The translations under genes were made by a program, and so were the position numbers. This document shows, one piece after another, positions 23,790 to 35,084 of a stretch of DNA of 64,000 nucleotides. Origin of the DNA: Paramarasmius palmivorus (Eukaryota > Basidiomycota > Agaricomycetes > Agaricales > Marasmiaceae); assembly GCA_037176845.1 (NCBI GenBank), contig JAYKXP010000045.1:1-64000 (forward strand), read 5' to 3'. Every line of letters begins with the position of its first letter. The first letter of the stretch is position 1. Below the pieces are notes generated by a model, which worked only from the letters and a program-made list of their open reading frames with translations, was not told the origin of the DNA and ran no database searches.

Positions 23790-25461
23790 ATGTGCGCAAA
23801 ATTCCCCACCATCAATTCATTTCCACCAGAAATTCTCTCTCGAATCTGGCTCTCCACTGATGTGCGGCATTTCCTTTATCTGCCCACGCAGGTTCAGATT
23901 TACCAGACCAATAGTAATGGTTACGGTTCGGATTCCAGATCTACAGGGCTTCGTCTTAGTCGCGTATGCCGCTATTGGAGAGCCGTGTCATTGATCAAAC
24001 CCGCGCTCTGGGCTTCGATCCACCTAGAAATATCATCCTCTGCATATCACCCTGCAACTCTCGAAGCCCTCGAAACGCACCTCTCGCGCTCAAAGTCCCA
24101 TCCTCTCTCTATCTCCCTGGATTTCGCTGATCCAAAACTGGATTTCAACCGACTCATCGAGTTTATCCATGAATTAAATGTCTTCGATCCCAAAGTTCCG
24201 GTCACTTTTCACTTCATAAAATCCATACTCGCTCATGCCGAACGCATTTTCAACCTCTCTCTCCGCATTGTTATCACTCAACTTTCGCTCCGGTTAATGT
24301 CTACATTGCGAGATTGTAACGCCTACGCCTACTTCTCACCATCTATGCATCCCTTACAATCTCCGGTCCCCCATTACCCGTTTACCCGGACTATCACTAT
24401 ATAAACAAGCCCATTTCTTTACCTTCTATAGTCTTATTTTACCCCAGTACTTGTACCTACGTCGTTATAAAACCTCGTTGTGTCCAGGTCGCGGGTGAAC
24501 TAAGGCTCTCAGCTACCATACCTAGACGTGTCTAGGGAGCTATTACAGAGATCGTTTGCTCAGTCTCAATCACATCGACGACGATCCATACTACATCCTA
24601 CATGCGTTTTCTGCATCTCCAATACGGAGCATCGAGCTATACCATGCTATCGTCACATTCGATCCAGAAAAACATCACCTTTCCTATTCCAATCTTACCA
24701 ACATCGTCATTGACGACGCCACTTTACGGCTCGTTATCGACATACTATCCACATCCACATCGCTTCAAAGCGCCAAATTCGTTTTACATCAAACCGTCGA
24801 CGTGGGCAAAGTCTTCATACCTCCACTCCTTCACCTCCGAAACCTGGATCTCGACATGAGAGTCCAGCATTACTCTCACAATGATTACACCAATTTCATC
24901 AACCTGCTCAACTGTCCAGCGTTGACATCCCTGACATTTGGGATGCCCGTGGATTTCCGCTCCGTCATCATGAAACCAAACATGATGTATTTTCGGCAGG
25001 CTTTGACTGCTTTTGTCAAACGCTCCCCTGGAATTCGAAGTTTTTATTTGGGATATACGGAATTTGACGACGAGGATGTGTTCGGTATCCTCAAGGAGAT
25101 GAGGGAGCTTGTTCTTCTCAGTGTGGCAATGACAAAGTCTTTGAACACCTGGTTCATGGAGGTGTTGGGTGTTGGGTGGCCGGTACCAAAGTTGAAAGAA
25201 CTGCGACTGGATTGGTACTCAAAGGGGTTTGATTGGGATGCTTGGCGGGAGATGCTTTTATGCAGGTGGACGATGAAGTGCTCGCTTGGGTCGGCGTACC
25301 TAGAGATTAGGCGGGGTTGTGTACCGGAGGATGTGAGAAATTGGGTAAGAGATAGGCAGCAGGAAGGGAAGGCGGTGAGGATTTTATGCAAACATGACGC
25401 GACATTGGAGTTTTATAGATATTGGGTGCAAGAACAGACAGGGCAGTTTTTGACTACGTGA
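23790..25461 (+). pseudogene. F-box/leucine-rich gene split by a solo LTR
   Basis: The first part (23790-24314) carries the F-box INSFPPEILSRIWLSTDV, the second helix LSRVCRYWRAVSLIKPALWA and LETHLSRSKSHPLSISLDF. The second part (24553-25461) carries the leucine-rich half, ending EDVRNWVRDRQQEGKAVRIL. The halves are in different frames, separated by a 233-bp LTR plus one 5-bp target duplication. Subtracting those 238 bp puts both halves in one frame with no internal stop, so the insertion alone broke the gene. Its closest relatives are the genes at 25814 and 33619 (shared RSKSxPLS, FxxILKxM and WVRDxQxEGxAxRI). It could still give a truncated product containing the F-box. Confidence 0.8.
24315..24547. 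mobile_element. Solo LTR with 5-bp target-site duplication
   Basis: The 233-bp sequence starts TGTAACGCC and ends TATTACA, so its termini are inverted (TGTAA/TTACA). It is flanked by direct repeats GAGAT at 24310-24314 and 24548-24552. TG...CA ends and a 5-bp duplication are characteristic of LTR retroelements. No internal region is present, so it is a solo LTR left by LTR-LTR recombination. It is unrelated to the 393-bp LTRs at 27465 and 33129. Strand cannot be set. Confidence 0.85.
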
Positions 25462-25813
25462 TAGGTCGTCGTAATTTTTCTTTACATTATCCTTCATGAC
25501 CCTGTTGCTATCGCTCAGTAAAGCCTAGTTTTTGATTCTCTACTGCGTGCCGATTGATATCATCAAGAGGTGCAGCAATGAGACTAGCACTGCAATACAA
25601 TAATGGGGAATGTTGAAATCTATCCGTCAAAGCCTTTATCTTCGAGTTATTCCAGCCATCTGACCACGTACCACACTGTCAGAAGCTCACAAATGGCTAA
25701 CGAAGGATTTTTAAAAGCCCCTATGGGGGCCGGAGAAATGATGTCATCATCATTGATGCCGGGACCGAGGGTCGCAGCTCGCAGCTGCGACTGCGTGTTT
25801 TTCTTCGACCATC
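25462..25813. other. Short intergenic spacer between F-box genes
   Basis: It holds GATGTCATCATCATTGATGCC near 25741-25761, a CRE-like motif upstream of the gene at 25814. No other feature is seen. Confidence 0.4.
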
Positions 25814-27319
25814 ATGACCCCTGCACATCCTCAGTCCCGCATCCAGTCTTTACCTCCAGAAATCCTCTCAACAATCTTCATCCTCACCAACGTCAAACCT
25901 TACAAGACCCGCTTCGAGGAACGCTTTCGCAGGAAACCATATGGAGATCAATTAAAACTCAACGGTTCCCTAGTGGGCAGCGTATGCCGCTATTGGAGAA
26001 CCCTCTCGTTGAATACACCAGCACTGTGGTCAAAAATCATTCTTGATCTCTCACAGCTTCAATATCCTCCTACGATCCTTGAGCGTCTTCAAATGCACTT
26101 TGAACGTTCCAAATCACTCCCTCTTTCCGTCTCTCTCGACTTTCATTGGAATTTTCATTTCGACTCCTGTCTGGAATTTCTCGAATCATCCCAACTCGAA
26201 GGCGACGTTTCCTTCCGCCTCCTGAAAACCATCTTCGACCACGCAGGACGGATTCAGCGCCTCACATTGTCAGGCGCCCGTGAACAATTCTTTACCATTT
26301 TAATGCCCACGTTCCGCGATCAATTCAGCGATATTAGGCGCCTCGGGCTTAACAAGAACACATTGACTGCCACGAACGGCCTGTCGACATTTTCCGATGC
26401 CCGGATACAGTCCATTGAACTCCGTGGAGTGACGCTTACTTCTGAGCATTGTATTCCATGCTCCCATCTTACCTCCATCATAATCGATGACATCGACCTG
26501 ACTCTCCTTGTCGGAGTCCTCGCAGGCAACTCTTCGCTACAACACGCGGATGTCTCCATTTGCAACTTTTCACTCCCCGATAACATCCCCGTACCAACTC
26601 TTCCAGACCTCAATACCCTAAACATCACCGCAAAAGACACCCCAAGATCCCCGTTCACCTTTTCCTATCATTCCAGCTTCGCCAACTTCCTTCACCAACT
26701 CACCTGTCCCACGCTCGACACATTCTCCTTCCAGGACGTGTACGAGTTATCCAAACAATCAACATTCGTGCACGCACTTGCATCGTTTCTTGCTAGATCT
26801 CCGCACCTGCGATATTTTCGTTTGGGCGGGACGTCGTTCAAAGAGGACGAACTGTTCATGCTCATCGACGGCATCCCCACTATCTCTATTCTTGATCTTT
26901 CTTATTCAGGCACGACTCGATTCATGGATGACCTCGCTACCCATATATCGGGCTTGAAAGACCTGAGGATTCATACTGCTAATAAAAGGTTCGATTGGGA
27001 CACGTTCAGAGGGATGGTTACAGCCCTTTGGGAACGTCAAGAGTCTCCGAGGCTCCAATCGGTGTACCTATCGACATATCGCGTATCGGTACCCGATGAT
27101 ATCATCATTTGGGTGAGGGATATGCAGATCGAAGGAAGAGCGATTAGGATATACATTGATCGGGATGGTCGTTACGAGTTCTTCAAGTATAGGCTTCCAG
27201 GTGAGTCAAAAGATTCTTCTTTCCTTTCTTTTGTGTCACACTAGCGTGTTCTAGGGATGCCGTATGAAGTTGTCGGTTGGGAGGAGGCCGAGATATGGGA
27301 TTCGGACAGGTGGACATAA
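25814..27319 (+). CDS. F-box/leucine-rich repeat-like protein, two exons
   Basis: Exon 1 (25814-27200) starts MTPAHPQSRIQSLPPEILST, an F-box followed by GSVCRYWRTLSLNTPALWSK, then LQMHFERSKSLPLSVSLDF and a long leucine-rich region. A GT-AG intron (27201-27254) is removed in phase 1. Exon 2 (27255-27319) adds the tail MPYEVVGWEEAEIWDSDRWT. The splice is supported because the paralog at 33619 has an intron at the same codon (FKYRLPG) with a similar tail. The start is supported by the shared CGACCATCATG context in both paralogs. Family role: substrate receptor of an SCF ubiquitin ligase. The product is about 483 residues. Confidence 0.85.
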
Positions 27320-27464
27320 TTCTCGTTCCGTAGTCTGCTTCGATTGTAGATAATTACTATGTCTGTAATGTGAGTACCTATCATCGATATATCATCAATC
27401 ATTAATTCGTGTTTACGCGATACGACCCGATACTTATTGACAGGCAGCTCGATGGCCTATTCGG
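27320..27464. other. Spacer before the gypsy element
   Basis: 3' flank of the preceding F-box gene. Its last four bases (TCGG, 27461-27464) are repeated directly after the right LTR. Confidence 0.4.
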
Positions 27465-27857
27465 TGAAATGTCGTCCGTATATCTCACGGGCCTGAGTCC
27501 GGTCAGACGAGATTACGGGCGGAGAATTCTGAATTACAACTGTACTCTACGACACTTTATGTACTCGATATCTCTGTAGCTACGGTACCGTCGAATATTT
27601 AGAGTATTAAGCTAAAGACAAAAGATTAAGGTGTATTTGATTTCGAAATCTCTTGGAAGAGATACGAATCAAGTCAAGGGGAATCTAAAGGAATCACGAA
27701 CGTCCTAAGCGATGTCGGGACGAAGGAAAGGAGTCAAAAGTACGCCCTAAAAGGTGAATGTCTCAGAGAGACAAAGAGTCGGGCGCTCGCCGAGCGCTCG
27801 TCTTGATAAGGGAGTCACCGGGAGGTTTCCGGGTGACGTGAATAGGATGATACAACA
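27465..27857 (-). repeat. 3' LTR of gypsy element
   Basis: 393 bp. It contains two hairpin-prone stretches, around GGGCGCTCGCCGAGCGCTCG and CACCGGGAGGTTTCCGGGTG, near its plus-strand right end. Confidence 0.9.
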
Positions 27858-28034
27858 CATTCCCCCACTTAACTCTTTTGCTCCTGCAAAAAGAGGTGGA
27901 CAGGGAGTGTAAAGATGAAGTCGGCATAGGTGGAGAAGAATGAAAAAAATCTAGTAGAGTTATTTCCGAGGGTACGGCGGCGGGACGGACCGAGTTTTCC
28001 AAATTCGGATGTGGGGCTGTGCATTGCCAGCACA

Positions 28035-31000
28035 TCACTTTCTGCCTCGTCCTCGTCGTTCGTTCGTCCTCAATCGATGTTGCGCGTCGCGTCTCTGCAG
28101 GTCTGCCGAGGCATACCAAAGAGAGGAGTCGGGGACCGAGCTGGAAGTGTCTCCGGGGTAATATCTTCGAAGTCGGGCTCCGTTGTAGAGATTTCGAAGG
28201 ATGTAGCCAGACCTGGTCATTAATTGGTAAGTATTCTTGTTTGTAACGTCTCGAATAATAAATGGACCGTCCCAGCGCGGATGCAGCCTCGTAGGTCGCT
28301 CGCTTCGACGAAGAACAAGGTCTCCGATACCCAAAGCGCGTTCAAAGTACGAATTCGACTCACGATTCGCGGCTTCCTTCTCGAGGCGTTCAAGAGCCTT
28401 TGCGTTAGCCTCTGCTCGGTACTTCTCGAGGTTTTGGACGTGATCAAGTCGAGCGTTTTGAAGGGCTGCGATCTCCTGGTCAGTGGGTGGAATCATAATC
28501 TTTTCATACACAGACTGACTTGGGAGACGTAGTTCACGGCCGAACATCATAAAACCGGGAGATTTGGAAGTACTGGGATTGGAATGGGCTCGATGAGCGA
28601 GAAGAGCGTCTGGTAAGTATTCGTCCCATTGATCCTGCTTCGAAGGGGATGCGAAACGTCCTAACATTTGAACCAAGGTATCGTTGAATTTTTCGAGGCG
28701 GCCATTGGTTTGCGGGTGATATGGAGAAGTGTGAAGATGAGAAATAGAGAGTCGGTTGAGCAGGTTTTGGAAGGCATAGGAGAGAAACTCCTCACCATTA
28801 TCCGTGAGTTCAGAGTACGTTCTTTGGCTTTCCGAATAATGAGATGATTTGACGGAGAAGCGTTACGACAGCTTCAGCGGAACGTTTGGGAAGAGCGACG
28901 GCCATAGTGTAGTCAGTACCCATGTCCATAGCCGTCAAGATATATGAATTACCATTCTTCGACTTCTGTAGTGGACCAATGAAGTCAAACGACCAGCAAT
29001 CTCCAGACTCGACGCGAGGAAGGGGATGAAGAGGCTGAACAACGGTTGAGTCTCGTTTGTGGAACTGACAGTTATCACAGGTACGGACCGTGTATTCGAC
29101 CATCTCCGACATGTAGGGCATCCAAGCACGACCGCGGAGAGCTTCAAGAGTCGTGTTGATTCCAAGATGTCCAATATCGATGTGGAGGCGTTTGACAAGC
29201 TCTAGGGCTTCTTTGACGCTGGTAGGTACGACAACAAACTGTGGTGGATCGTCATCATTAACGCGAGTGTCTTTGAATAATAGGTTATATTTCACCATGT
29301 ATTTTCCTTCATTGATGGTGGCTCCGTTGAGCAAGTCCTGACGATAGGACTCTAGTGTCTTGAAGACGGCTTCGCGACTATCAGGATCAAGTTCGGCAGC
29401 ATGTACGTGAAGAGGTTGATAATCGGAATCCGGAACATCTTCATGACCTGGGCGACGGGACAAAGAATCGGCGGCGACTTGGGAAGAACCTGGACGATAA
29501 ATGATCTGGACGTCGAAATGGGAAATGTCGTCAAGGAAACGGGAAAGACGGCGACCGAGATGCTTTTGAGTATGGAAATACTTCAAAGATTCATGATCGG
29601 TACGTACGACGATTGGGGAACCTTCGATATATCCTCTGAACTTCTTCAGGGAGTGAACGACTGCAAGCATTTCGCGTTCTTGAGCGGAGTAGCGCTGTTC
29701 CGTGGGTGTCATTCGTCGAGATTCGTAGGCAATGGGTCGTAAGTCCTTTTCTTTGAAGTCAAATCGTTTTTCTGAAGGCTGATCTTCCTCCCCCTTGTTA
29801 AACGATTTGAAGGGCTTCAAAGACTGTTGTAGGACTGCGCCAATACAATCGCCTGAAGCGTCGGTGTCAAGAACGAAAACATGCCAAGGAGTGGGATGAA
29901 TTAACATACGGGCATGTGTAAGTGCTCGTTTCAAGGCTTCGAAAGCCCTTTGACATGCTGAAGTCCAGTTGATAGCGGATCCTTTGCGTGGAGCACCTTG
30001 TAGAAGGTCGTACATTGGGCCAGCGATCTGCGCGAAGTGCGGAATGAATCTTCTGTAGTAGCCGGCAAGATTCAAGAATCCACGAACCTCGGTGATGTTG
30101 GTAGGTGAGGGCCAGTCCATAATCGCCTTGACCTTGTCTGGGTTAACCTGTATTCCATCACCAGAGACGAAATGTCCAAGGTAAAGGATTTCAGGAGCAG
30201 CCCAGGTACATTTGTCAGCATTCAAGACCAAATCTTCGGCATCAAGAGCTGCAAGTACCTTTTCAAGGTCGCGTTGATGCTCTTCAAAGGTCTTTGAGTA
30301 TACGACAATGTCGTCGAGATAGACCATGGCGCACTTATCGATGAAAGGTCGAAGAATGTCGTTCATCATGTTTTGGAAGATAGCGGGTGCGTTGGTAAGT
30401 CCAAAGGGCATAACACGGAATTGAAAATGACCATAACGACAGGTGAATGCGGTTTTCTCTTTGGCAGAATCAGAAAGACGAACCTGCCAATATCCTTTCG
30501 TAAGGTCCAGCGATGTGAAAACCTTGGCGTCTTTGAGGTTCTGATACGATTCGTCTATACGAGGGAGCGGGTAAGCGTTCTTTTTCGTCAACCTATTAAG
30601 GACTCGAAGGTCCACACAAGGACGAAGCTTACCGTCCTTTTTAGGTGCGAAAATCAATGGAGCAGACCACGGCGAAGAAGATTCTTCAATAACGCCGTTA
30701 GCAAGACCTTCGTCGATAAATTCCTTGGCGGCCTGGAGTTCAGCCGGGGAATGCGGTCGACCAGCAATACGTACGGGAGCAGCATTTCCAGTGTTGATAT
30801 TGAGCTCCCAACGCCTGCGAGGAGGATCGCCTATCTTGCTGCGGAATAACTTCGGAAACTTGGCTTTCATCTTGTTCTTCAAGGCTGTACCGAAACGGGA
30901 CCATTTGAATTTTCTGGAGGCCTCTGGAGGTGTAGGAAGAGGTTCTGAGGTAGCAGTATGGACTGGGAGGTCTGGTGCAGTTTGTGGGGTAGGGATAGAT

Positions 31001-32949
31001 GGTAGAGGTGACGTATCACTATCATCGGAATGAATGGACTCTAAGTCCGGTAAGTCGTCAAAGTCAGAGTCGGAATCATACTCTGAGTCATGTCCTTTAA
31101 TCCCAGCTTCAACTTCTGACCAAGTGCTGTCTTCGTTGATATTGACTTGACCACCATCAGGCTTTGTGAACCGTGCGAAACCTGGGTGTCCACTGTCAAT
31201 AATGAGAGGATAGGCATCAAGGATAGAGAGTTCGCGGGGTTCTGGGACTGAGGGGTAACGAAGGGCCTGAACGCGAACGGTGAGGTGGCTCTTGGGTGAT
31301 GTGATGTCAAACGAGGTGTCAATCCAGTTGAAGATGACGTTGTGGGTCCTTGCGAAGTGTCGGCCTATGAGGAGATCATATCGAAACCCAGAGTCGGGTT
31401 CAAGAACGTAGGCAAGCATCACTTCTTTGACACTTCCGATGCTGATCTGAAATTTTGCAAACTGCCTAGTGATCGTATGGCCTGCGCCGGAGACTTCCCG
31501 TGGATGAAGAAGGTTGAAGAACTCGGCGTTCGCTCGTTCCGCGACGTCTCGACGGACATAATTATCGGTGGCACCTGTATCCATAATCGTCTCAACTTCA
31601 ACAGAAGGAGAACGATGATGATAGGACTTACGCGAGCTGATCTTGGCCGCGTATATAGGTAACGAGGTTCCTTCTTCAAGGCTGACAGCTTGTTCTGAGA
31701 AGGTGTGAAGATGTAGTGGTGAGTCCTGATCATCTCTTGGAATAGTCCTCAGGAACTCATCAACATCTTTGTCAGTGACAGGCTTGTCATCCCCAAACCT
31801 TCGGGCTACCTGTCCAAGAAGGCCGGACGATGTCGAGGAAGCATATGGGTGAGAGCGAGAGCGAGAGGAAGATGGACGGAAGGGATCTGGATCACCAATG
31901 TAGAACATAGGCTGCGAAGGATTACGACGAGTAGGTGTGTTCCTTGGTTTTGACTTAGAAGGAAGACGACAGTCTCGGCTAAAATGACCTGTTTGATTGC
32001 AGTTGTAGCATCGTAGACCTGACTTGTCTGGGGTACGAGGAGGTCGACTGGTGTTGGCTGAAGAATTACCAGTGCGAGTACGAGCCGAAAAGTTGTCGAG
32101 GTCCATAGGAACAGGAACCGAAGCGGTGGAACTGGATGTAGACGGGAATAGTGTGGAAGATGAAGAAGGTGTGGTACGTCTGTCATGTTTGTGATCATTG
32201 TGGTGATTGGGCTGAGAAGTACGCTTGAAGCGTTCGTAGGCTCGGGCAGCGTCGTAGACTTCGTTCATGTTCTTTGGTGTACTCTGGTTGATGTTGAACG
32301 AAGCATCTGGTGGAAGGGACTGAATGAAGAGATATTTACGCTCGCTGAACGTCATCTCAGAAGAGGGAAGCTGGATTTCGATGCGCTGGAAACGGGGTAT
32401 GTATTCCGTCATGTTGCCTCGATACTTGCATTGGTGGAGTGAGCGACGTAGATCGTCAATGCGAGTAGGCGCATCGAAATGAGCCTTGAGCTCAGTAGTG
32501 AGTTCGTCCCAAGTGAGCGGACGGTCTCCTCGTTCCTGCTTCTTAGCAAGGTACCAGGTCTGGGCACCTTCACGAAGTAATCCGCTGACAGCAGCGCCCC
32601 AGTTATCCTTGGGAACCTGAGAAGCAAGGAGTTGGTCTTGGACAATGGAGATCCAAGCCTGGACGTTCTCGTTGAAAGTACCGCGGAACTGAGGGAGATC
32701 AACGCGAAGAGATGAGCCGCGGGAGGATGAGCCAGTAGGAAGAGTAAGAGTGATATTGGAGACTGCGTCGCGGAATGCAGAGCTGAGGCGTTCGGCGGAG
32801 ATGTTCTCCTGCTGAACATGAGCAATCTCAGCTTCACTGCGAGCAACTCTATGAGCGATCTCGGCAAGGATGGGGTGGAGGACTGCATAAGTTTCGGGAG
32901 AGATAACAGCAGCAAGCCGTTCAAATGGATCGGGAGGCGGGTTAGACAT
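28035..32949 (-). CDS. Gag-Pol polyprotein of gypsy element, frameshift in integrase
   Basis: One frame of 1379 codons runs from ATG at 32949. Gag is at about residues 80-250. A zinc knuckle (CYNCNQTGHFSRDC) lies at about 314-327, protease (MDTGATDNYV) at about 456, reverse transcriptase with YLDD at about 877-880, RNase H (LDTDASGDCIGAVL) at about 1027, the integrase HHCC zinc finger at about 1256-1294 and the first integrase aspartate (SFDFIGP) at about 1323. Near 28810 the frame breaks. Integrase then continues to 28035 in another frame with TDNGEEF, HPQTNGRLEKFND and a GPY/F-like module (WDGPFIIRDV). No chromodomain is seen. Gag and Pol are fused without a stop or frameshift between them. 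The break, at a TGAACTC/ACTC repeat, probably inactivates integrase. Confidence 0.88.
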
Positions 32950-33111
32950 GTTCGGTGTCTGCGTATGGTCGTTCGGTAAAGAATTTGGATCCTGGAGGTG
33001 AGAGTCGACTAGAAGATCTGTTGGCTAAGTTCTCTACGAGGGAGAAGGCCTGAGTAAGTTACAATACTGTCCGGAAGAGCTCGATACTCACTCAGAGATC
33101 AACCCCAAGCG

Positions 33112-33133
33112 TTTCAGTTTTCGAAAACTGAAA
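33112..33133. other. 22-bp perfect palindrome at the primer-binding site
   Basis: A perfect palindrome with central TTTTCGAAAA spans the junction between the 5' LTR and the internal region. I see no match to a tRNA 3' end in the usual primer-binding place. Confidence 0.6.
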
Positions 33134-33521
33134 TGTCGTCCGTATATCTCACGGGCCTGAGTCCGGTCAGACGAGATTACGGGCGGAGAATTCTGAATTA
33201 CAACTGTACTCTACGACACTTTATGTACTCGATATCTCTGTAGCTACGGTACCGTCGAATATTTAGAGTATTAAGCTAAAGACAAAAGATTAAGGTGTAT
33301 TTGATTTCGAAATCTCTTGGAAGAGATACGAATCAAGTCAAGGGGAATCTAAAGGAATCACGAACGTCCTAAGCGACGTCGGGACGAAGGAAAGGAGTCA
33401 AAAGTACGCCCTAAAAGGTGAATGTCTCAGAGAGACAAAGAGTCGGGCGCTCGCCGAGCGCTCGTCTTGATAAGGGAGTCACCGGGAGGTTTCCGGGTGA
33501 CGTGAATAGGATGATACAACA
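33129..33521 (-). repeat. 5' LTR of gypsy element
   Basis: 393 bp, identical to the 3' LTR except one C/T difference in a CpG context. It would carry the element's promoter, reading to the left. Confidence 0.9.
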
Positions 33522-33618
33522 TCGGAATGCCGCCACGTGGTGAATTACACAACGCGGCCGGGCCCGAAGGGGTCGATGCTGTGAGTCTGACTATGCATGA
33601 ATGTGTTCCTCGACCATC
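33522..33618 (+). promoter_or_regulatory. CCACGTGG flank of the 33.6-kb F-box gene
   Basis: GGAATGCCGCCACGTGGTGAATTA lies at about 33525-33548, with the palindrome at 33533-33540. It resembles the head of units B and C (GAATGCCACGTGG). The gypsy LTR ends 11 bp upstream, so any more distal promoter elements are now 6 kb away. Confidence 0.45.
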
Positions 33619-35084
33619 ATGACCCCTGCACATACTCGATCCCATATCCAATCTTTACCTCCAGAAATTCTTTCTACAATCTTCATTCTCACCAACATCA
33701 AACCCTACAAAGCCCCCTACAAAGTCCGCGAACCGTACGCTGGTCAGTTAAAACTCAACGGTTCCCTAGTGGGTAGCGTATGCCGCCATTGGAGAAACCT
33801 CTCATTGAATACACCAGCGCTCTGGTCAAAAATCATTCTTCATCTTTATCAGCATCCATGTTCTCCCGCCATCCGAGTCCTCGAGCGTCTTCAAATGCAC
33901 CTCGAACGCTCCAAAGCATACCCTCTCTCCATCTTTCTGAACTTTAATCGAGGCTTTGGCTTTGACTCGTGCCTAGAGTTTCTCAAATCATCCCAACCCG
34001 AAGGGAACGTCGCCTTCCGCCTTCTGAAAACCATTTTTGATCACGTTGGACGCATTCGGCACCTCTCACTTACAGGCGCCTTTGACGGATTCTTCACTAT
34101 TTTGATGCCCACCTTCCGAGACCAATTCAGCAACCTTATTCGTCTCGGACTGGAAGGAGACATCGCACCGCAAGGCAACAGGACGAATATCGCAAACGCC
34201 CTGTCGACGTTTTCCAACGCTCAGTTACATGCCATTGAAGTCCGTGAAACGAAGCTTACCTCCGAGCATTGTATCCCATACTCCCACCTTTCCTCCATCT
34301 TCATCGATAAGATCGACCTTACTCTCTTTGTCACGGTCCTCGGGGCCAACTCTTCCTCACTACAATACGCCCGTGTTGTGTTTGTGGACTCTTCACTCCC
34401 ATCGAACATCTCCATACCTACCCTTTCCAACCTCCAAACCCTAAGCATAACCGCATACTCATTTTACCAAGCGCAATCACTCATAAACCTCTTTAACCAA
34501 CTCACTTGTCCTGCTTTGGACACGTTCTCCTTTTGGGGCGAAGATCCATCGACATTCGGACCCGCAATCTCATCATTTCTCGCACGATCACCATACTTGC
34601 GTTGTCTTTATGTCTACGAGCACCTTTTCGTGGTCCTCAAAGGGATCCCCAGTATCTCTATACTGGTCCTCCATTTGGGCAGTTCGGGCAGTCGATTCAT
34701 TCATGACTTTGCTACCCATTTGTCGACCTACATGTCGACCTTGAAGGAGTTGAAAATTCGAGCCTATAGAAGAGGATTCGAATGGGCTGCGTTCAAAGGG
34801 ATGGTTACAGCGTTCTGGGAATGTAAAAAGGCTCCGAGGCTCCAATCGGTATACTTATCGATAAGTAAGGCAGCGCCACCAGATGATATTGTGATTTGGG
34901 TGAGGGATATGCAGATTCAGGGAAGAGTGATCAGGATATACTCGGATTGTGATGAATATTGTTATGATATCTTCAAGTATAGGCTTCCAGGTTAGTTTTG
35001 ATTCGATTTTTTTTTCTTTTGGTTCTAATGTTTCGACTAGGGATTTCATATAAAAAGCTTGGTTATGAGGTGGCTGAGGAATGA
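33619..35084 (+). CDS. F-box/leucine-rich repeat-like protein, two exons
   Basis: Exon 1 (33619-34990) has the F-box HIQSLPPEILSTIFILTNI, then GSVCRHWRNLSLNTPALWSK, LQMHLERSKAYPLSIFLNF and a leucine-rich region. It ends WVRDMQIQGRVIRIY...FKYRLPG. A 50-nt GT-AG intron (34991-35040) in phase 1 is followed by a short exon to TGA at 35084 (ISYKKLGYEVAEE). An ATG six codons upstream at 33601 is possible, but 33619 matches the start of the paralog at 25814. The two are clear tandem paralogs now separated by the gypsy element. Expected role: SCF substrate receptor. Confidence 0.85.

Larger units (their letters stand above)
27465..33521 (-). mobile_element. Ty3/gypsy LTR retrotransposon, 6.06 kb
   Basis: Two 393-bp LTRs (27465-27857 and 33129-33521) start TGAAATGTC and end TACAACA on the plus strand. 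They differ at one position that I can see (T at 27713, C at 33377). The element reads on the minus strand, so the right LTR is its 5' LTR. A four-base direct repeat TCGG flanks it. A polypurine tract (AAGTGGGGGAATG, minus strand, 27858-27870) lies next to the 3' LTR. The near-identical LTRs point to a recent insertion. It landed between two paralogous F-box genes, inside a CCACGTGG-containing flank upstream of the gene at 33619. Confidence 0.92.

Noticed and set aside
25044..25391. Minus-strand 115-codon frame
   Set aside because: Antisense to the leucine-rich half of the F-box gene at 23790-25461.
28035..28400. Chromodomain at the gypsy integrase C-terminus
   Set aside because: The tail after the GPY/F-like part is Arg/Ser-rich without the aromatic cage residues expected of a chromodomain.
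30373..30849. Plus-strand open frame inside the gypsy element
   Set aside because: Antisense shadow of the reverse transcriptase region, which is conserved on the other strand.
27465..33521. Gypsy LTRs and the 24.3-kb solo LTR as one family
   Set aside because: Different length (393 versus 233 bp) and different termini and sequence.
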